Positions 60,331-64,000 of a stretch of DNA of 64,000 nt are shown here, one piece after another. Position 1 is the first letter of the stretch. Each line of letters begins with the position of its first letter. The translations under genes and the position numbers were made by a program. The DNA is from JBCCFK01 sp965262315 (lineage in GTDB: Bacteria; Actinomycetota; Acidimicrobiia; Acidimicrobiales; UBA8592), in assembly GCA_965262315.1 (NCBI GenBank), contig CBDHFJ010000032.1:75969-139968 (forward strand). Direction: 5' to 3'. The notes beneath the pieces were generated by a model. It was not told where the DNA came from. It did not search any database and saw nothing but the letters and a program-made list of their open reading frames with translations.

Positions 60331-62049
60331 TCAGCCCAGGCTGTCGATGGTCACGGTGCCCGCGGCGCCGTCCACGGTGACGGTGGCCCCATCGGGGATG
60401 CGGCGGCTGGCATCGGCCACCGACGCCACGCACGGGATCCCGAGCTCGCGGCTGACGATGCTGGCGTGGCTGGCGATCGCGCCCACGTTGACCACCACGG
60501 CCCCAGCCGCGAGGAACAGGGGAGTCCACGACGGGTCGGTGTTCTGGGTCACGAGCACCTCACCAGGCTCCAACGCGGTCGGATCCGACGGATCGAGGAT
60601 GACTCGGGCGCGCCCGGTGACGACCCCGGGGGCGCAGGCGACGCCCGTGAGCACCTGCCCGGGTTCGATCGCCTCGATCGGCAGGTCGGCCTTGCGCGGC
60701 CACTCCGACAGCGGAGGACACGTGGTGTTGACGATGAACGGTGGCTCGAGTGTGGCCAGCTTCGCGAAGTCCGCCTCGCGTTCGGCCACGGTGGCCGAGA
60801 ACGAGGCGGGGTCCGCCAGGAAGTCGTCCATCTCGTCCTGGAGCAGCATGTAGATCTGCTTCACGTGCGCGAGGTGGCCGGCCGCGACCATCCGGCGACC
60901 GAGTTCGTCGAAACAGACGCGGATCTCGTGGATCGTGCGGATGTTGTTGCCCTTGCAGCGTTCCCGGGCAGCCAGCCACACCTCGCCGGCCTGCATCGCG
61001 GCAGCGAACATGCCCGCAGCTTCCTCATCGGCCGCGAAGATCTCGGTGAACTCCGCCGCCAGGCGGGCTCGCTCCGCGGCATTGCGCACGAAGGCGGCCT
61101 CGGGGTCGGCATCGTCGTTCTGCCTGCGCATCACATCGAGCTGCTTGAAGGCGAGCTCCGGCCTGGTCTCGTAGCTGTCCGCGCCCGGGTCCCACTCGTT
61201 CGGCCCCCGGGAGCCGTGCTCGTAGACGAAGTCGGCGAACGCGGCCTTGAACTCTGCGTTGGTGCGGTCGAGGACCGACGCGTCGGAGCCGGCGTCGAAG
61301 GCCGCGGTCAGCTCCTCGGACGCGCGGATCATGCGGGAGATCCTCCAGAGCTCGCGGCCGATGTCGGCCGAGTCCACGCCGCCGATGCCGGTCACGAGCT
61401 TGACCACGTCCTCGGCCCGGCCGAGCTCGCCCAGGAGCACCGCCAGGATGCCCGGTCCGTTCGAGGCGCCGAGCGAGGCCCAGACGTGCTGCTCGAACAT
61501 CGCCACCACGTGTGGCTGCATGTCGCGGGCGCGAGCGACGAGCTCCTCGTTCGACAGCGAGCCGAGATCGGGGCGGCTGTCACGGAGCTGTTTGGCGAGC
61601 ACCTTCTGGTCTTCGATCGGCTGGTGCTTCGACGTCGTCATCAAGTAGCCGCCCGTCTCCTCGAGGAGCGCGCTGTGGCGTGGGCTGTCATGCCAGTCCT
61701 CGGCCTGGTAGGGCGGGACGTCCGGGTGCGCGTCGAAGTAGGCGTCGTCGATGGCCTCGGGCGTGACGCCCGGCATGCGGACACCCATCATGCGGGCCTG
61801 GGTCAGCGAGTTGTAGAAGTAGCCGCCGAACGATCCGAACGTCTCGGGCGGGTCGCCGTATTCGTCGGGGTCGAAGACGCCATAGGACACGAAGCCGTCG
61901 CGGCAGCCCAGCACGACGCCCGACTCCCAGGCCCAGGTCCAGCCGAGGGGAGTGACGGGTTCGGCGAGCACCTCACCGGCGTTGGCGCGCGTGTAGTGCG
62001 GGAAACGGTCGGTCGGGGTGCGGTCGGTGATCCACGTGTCGCCGAGCAT
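60331..62049 (-). CDS. PEP-utiliser-like protein with phosphohistidine swivelling domain, no ATP-grasp
   Basis: A 572-residue protein. The C-terminal about 110 residues are a PEP-utilising-enzyme mobile domain with the phospho-acceptor His in AIASHASIVSRELGIPC (about residue 522). The preceding 450 residues are mostly helical and lack an ATP-grasp or PEP-synthase nucleotide domain; they resemble the middle region of rifampin phosphotransferase-like and phenylphosphate synthase-like proteins. The phosphate donor or partner subunit is not in the window. ATG 62049 is chosen for its GAGGAGG ribosome-binding site; ATG 62067 is an alternative. Confidence 0.75.
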   Translation of the reverse strand: MLGDTWITDRTPTDRFPHYTRANAGEVLAEPVTPLGWTWAWESGVVLGCRDGFVSYGVFDPDEYGDPPETFGSFGGYFYNSLTQARMMGVRMPGVTPEAIDDAYFDAHPDVPPYQAEDWHDSPRHSALLEETGGYLMTTSKHQPIEDQKVLAKQLRDSRPDLGSLSNEELVARARDMQPHVVAMFEQHVWASLGASNGPGILAVLLGELGRAEDVVKLVTGIGGVDSADIGRELWRISRMIRASEELTAAFDAGSDASVLDRTNAEFKAAFADFVYEHGSRGPNEWDPGADSYETRPELAFKQLDVMRRQNDDADPEAAFVRNAAERARLAAEFTEIFAADEEAAGMFAAAMQAGEVWLAARERCKGNNIRTIHEIRVCFDELGRRMVAAGHLAHVKQIYMLLQDEMDDFLADPASFSATVAEREADFAKLATLEPPFIVNTTCPPLSEWPRKADLPIEAIEPGQVLTGVACAPGVVTGRARVILDPSDPTALEPGEVLVTQNTDPSWTPLFLAAGAVVVNVGAIASHASIVSRELGIPCVASVADASRRIPDGATVTVDGAAGTVTIDSLG

Positions 62050-62173
62050 GCTGCCTCCTCGGTCCATGTCGAACGCGGCCTGCCGGGCCGCTGGTGCGGG
62101 CCGCAGCGTAGAGCATCCGACGCCACACCGCCGATCCGAACGGGTGTTCGGTTGTGGTGTTGCCGGTCGGGGA

Positions 62174-62602
62174 TCAGCCCTCGTCGACCGAGTTGATGAA
62201 CGGTGCCAGCAGGTCTCTGATCGACACCATGGCGAGCGTGTCCGGATCCTCGGGGTCGGTCACCACGACGTGGCGGATGACCGCATCCAGCATCAGCCGG
62301 GCCGCATCGAGCACGGTGTCGTCCGGGCTCAGGGTCCGGAGCTCGAGGCTCATGACGTCGACGGCCCATTCCGCGTCGGGATCGGCGCCGTTGGCCACCG
62401 CTCGGACGATGTCGCGTTCGGTGACCACGTGGTGCCGGCCGTCGCGACCCGTGACGACCACGGCGCTGCACGTCTTCGACATCATCAGTTCGGCGACCTC
62501 GCGGATCGACGAGCTGCCACGCGCCATGGTCGGGCGGCTGCGGGCGATGGAAGCCAGTGTGTCGCTGGTCAGGGGCCGGTCGTCGTCCTGCGTCATGTCC
62601 AC
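62174..62602 (-). CDS. CBS-domain-pair protein
   Basis: A stand-alone two-CBS protein (Bateman module) of 140-142 residues. CBS1 has SSSIREVAELMMSKTCSAVV and VVTERDIVRAVA; CBS2 has DVMSLELRTLSPDDTVLDAA and MVSIRDLLAP. Such proteins sense adenine nucleotides. The start is GTG 62602 or ATG 62596. The GTG lies inside the first unit of an upstream tandem repeat, so the duplication reaches into the start region. Confidence 0.88.
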   Translation of the reverse strand: MDMTQDDDRPLTSDTLASIARSRPTMARGSSSIREVAELMMSKTCSAVVVTGRDGRHHVVTERDIVRAVANGADPDAEWAVDVMSLELRTLSPDDTVLDAARLMLDAVIRHVVVTDPEDPDTLAMVSIRDLLAPFINSVDEG

Positions 62603-62779
62603 GATGCTGCCCGATGTGGGGCGTCAGGTCACGTTTTCGTGGTTTCGCCGTCTCCTGCGACTTCCGGCACTACTTCCGGCACCACTTTACATAATCCACG
62701 ATGCTGCCCGATGTGGGGCGTCAGGCCACGCTCTTGTGGTTTCGCCGTCTCCTGCGACCTCCGGCACCACTTTACATAA
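62598..62779. repeat. Direct repeat of 97 and 85 bp upstream of the CBS gene
   Basis: TCCACGATGCTGCCCGATG begins at 62598 and 62695. Both units end CCGGCACCACTTTACATAA. The 12-bp length difference is a nested duplication of CTTCCGGCACTA-type sequence in unit 1. The unit begins at the CBS start codon region, so the CBS promoter has been duplicated or lies inside the repeat. Confidence 0.85.
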
Positions 62780-62841
62780 CGTGTATTTCCGGCGATGCGG
62801 CGGTTCGTGGGTGGGGCTCGCCCACGTGGGAGACTCGTGCC

Positions 62842-63861
62842 GTGACTGGACTTCCCCCGGCCGGCTGGTACGACGATCCCGAGCAGCCGGAGCAGCTGCG
62901 GTACTGGTCCGGCTCGGCCTGGAGCGAGCATCGAGCTCCCAAGCAGCCCGCAGCACCGACGAGTTCGTCAGCGCTGTCGGACATCGGGAGCTGGCTCGGC
63001 CAGACCTTCGAGCTCCCCGTCCGTCGATGGCAGCCGATTCTGGCGTTGTCGCGCGAGTGTCGTCCTCGGTTGGTTGATCACGTTCCTGCTCGTGCAGACC
63101 TGGGACGACCTCTTCTACACCGATGGCGAATGGGTCGGGGTCACCGGCGCCAAGATCCTGACATCGGTGGCGATCGCGCTGGGCGGGCTGCTCGTGTCGA
63201 TCGTCCTCTATCTGGCCCAGGTTCGGGTCGTGCACGACGCTCGTCTCGGTGTGCATCCATCGCTCGGCGCCGCGCTCGCCGCTGCGGTCCGTGCACTCCC
63301 TCGTACCATCGGCTGGGGCCTGGTCCTGATCCTCGCCATGATCGTCCTGATCGTGATCATCGCGATCCTCGGCGCGCTCGCTACTGCGCTCGCCGTCGTG
63401 GCCGCGATCGCGGCCTTCGTGGGGGCTGATCTGGGTGGGTGTGAAGCTGGCATTCCTGGCGCCGGCGCTCGTGGTGCCGGTCGACGGTCAGAATCCGCTG
63501 CGCGCCAGCGCCGAGGTCAGTCGCGACCGTTGGTGGTCGGTGTTCGGCCGGCTGCTCCTCCTGGGCGTGATCGTGGTCGGCATCTCGATCGGACTCGGGC
63601 TGGCCACCGCTCCCCTGACCGGATCCTTGGACGAGGCCGACTTCGAGGACGTGATCGTGACGCGCGACTCGCCAGGCGGTGGCGAGGAGCTCGTCCTCCT
63701 CGACGTCGGCGGCGTGATCGACGCGGCGAACCTGGACCGGTGTCGGGGGTCTCATCAGCGGCATCCCGACCGCGCTGACGGGTCTGATCAGCCTCTCAGG
63801 CGTCGCTGTCCTCTACGCCGAGACGCATCAACGGCGGCCCCACACGCCCACGCCGGGCTGA
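62842..63861 (+). CDS. DUF2510 membrane protein, frame broken about three times
   Basis: The N terminus is a DUF2510 domain (PPAGWYDDPEQPEQLRYWSG). It is followed, after frame corrections, by several transmembrane helices: VVLGWLITFLLVQ, LTSVAIALGGLLVSIVLYL and LVLILAMIVLIVIIAILGAL, then RLLLLGVIVVGISIGLGLA. The frame changes near 63060 (one extra base), near 63430 and near 63745, and the protein ends at TGA 63859. Homology-like continuity across the breaks indicates one gene of about 340 residues. The stop codon forms the loop of a hairpin (CGCCGGGC-tga-GCCCGGCG). Confidence 0.68.
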
Positions 63862-63912
63862 GCCCGGCGCCTGTCGGGTCACCTGCGTCGGAGACGCATC
63901 AATGGTGGCCGG
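63823..63912. repeat. Diverged duplication of the DUF2510 gene 3' end
   Basis: GAGACGCATCAACGGCGGCC near the C-terminal codons recurs downstream of the stop as GAGACGCATCAATGGTGGCC, about 68 bp later. This is two copies of a 20-bp core with two mismatches, another gene-end duplication. Confidence 0.55.
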
Positions 63913-63920
63913 CCCGGGTC

Positions 63921-64000
63921 TCAGGCCGGGATCGGCTGGGCCCGGTCCAGGTCGGCTTCGAGGTGCACCTGCGTGCCGTCGGGCAGGCGATCGTGGTGCC
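63921..64000 (-). CDS. Partial CDS, C terminus only
   Basis: The minus strand has an open frame from the window edge to TGA at 63923-63921, reading ...HHDRLPDGTQVHLEADLDRA and five more residues. It looks like the polar end of a protein; too little is present to name it. Confidence 0.4.
   Translation of the reverse strand, partial: HHDRLPDGTQVHLEADLDRAQPIPA

Overview
The window is high-GC actinobacterial chromosome. Several things point to the phylum and to class Acidimicrobiia rather than to Streptomyces or Mycobacterium proper: a mycothione reductase (mycothiol redox), the actinobacterial gcvH-garA-ftsR-DUF151-merR cluster, a bacterial CDC48-type AAA ATPase, DUF2510/DUF3105/DUF2079 proteins, and many genes with a TAnnnT hexamer only 6-8 nt before an ATG/GTG (leaderless transcripts). 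The class assignment is inference. Nothing looks like a prophage, integrative element, CRISPR array or insertion sequence.

Layout. 0-7 kb: nadK-recN-pyrG-NUDIX-xerD, then an HD-domain protein and a SpoU methyltransferase. 7-10 kb (minus): trpS, a lipoprotein and a photolyase. 10-21.6 kb: the chromosome-segregation and housekeeping run scpA-scpB-rluB-tyrA-aroA::cmk-plsC, with a DUF3105 lipoprotein and ispH on the opposite strand, then a DUF512 radical-SAM protein and der. 21.6-28.8 kb: a SpoIIE-type phosphatase, tRNA-Pro(GGG), a P450 plus 3Fe-4S ferredoxin pair, an SRAP protein, a DUF2079 membrane protein and a HIT protein. 28.9-33.7 kb: pgsA and gcvH-garA-ftsR-DUF151-merR-gcvT. 33.8-43.7 kb: a thioredoxin-like lipoprotein, aroC, AlaX, acyl-CoA synthetase, mycothione reductase, an SDR, a D-2-hydroxyacid dehydrogenase, a 2-oxoglutarate oxygenase and a metallopeptidase. 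43.8-46.9 kb: gcvP behind a tandem glycine riboswitch. 47-49.7 kb: DUF35-thiolase-enoyl-CoA hydratase. 49.7-64 kb: a repeat-tailed membrane protein, oxidoreductases, AlkB, the CDC48-like ATPase, an acyl-CoA thioesterase, a swivelling-domain PEP-utiliser relative, a CBS protein and a DUF2510 membrane protein.

Three signals stand out. (1) The thioredoxin-like lipoprotein at 33810-34514 has one in-frame TGA exactly at the first cysteine of its redox motif (U-P-S-C). A 7-bp stem with a G-first loop starts 8 nt after the TGA. This fits a selenocysteine (Sec) lipoprotein. (2) The region is rich in locus-specific tandem repeats with periods of about 60-97 bp, inside gene 3' ends and just beyond them. 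The most unusual one re-copies the thioesterase's last codons and stop five times, with every spacing equal to 1 modulo 3, so the stop appears in all three frames. (3) At least seven genes are broken by single-base indels, most in GG/GGG, CCC or TT runs. The protein is restored cleanly when one base is added or removed, which looks more like consensus error (or slippage) than gene decay.

How genes connect: glycine cleavage is split between gcvH/gcvT, beside the GarA/FtsR regulators, and a riboswitch-controlled gcvP. Aromatic biosynthesis is represented by tyrA, an aroA::cmk fusion and a distant aroC. The P450/ferredoxin pair, acyl-CoA synthetase, thiolase/DUF35, enoyl-CoA hydratase, thioesterase and several SDRs suggest lipid or steroid-like catabolism. 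That last point is inference from family membership only.
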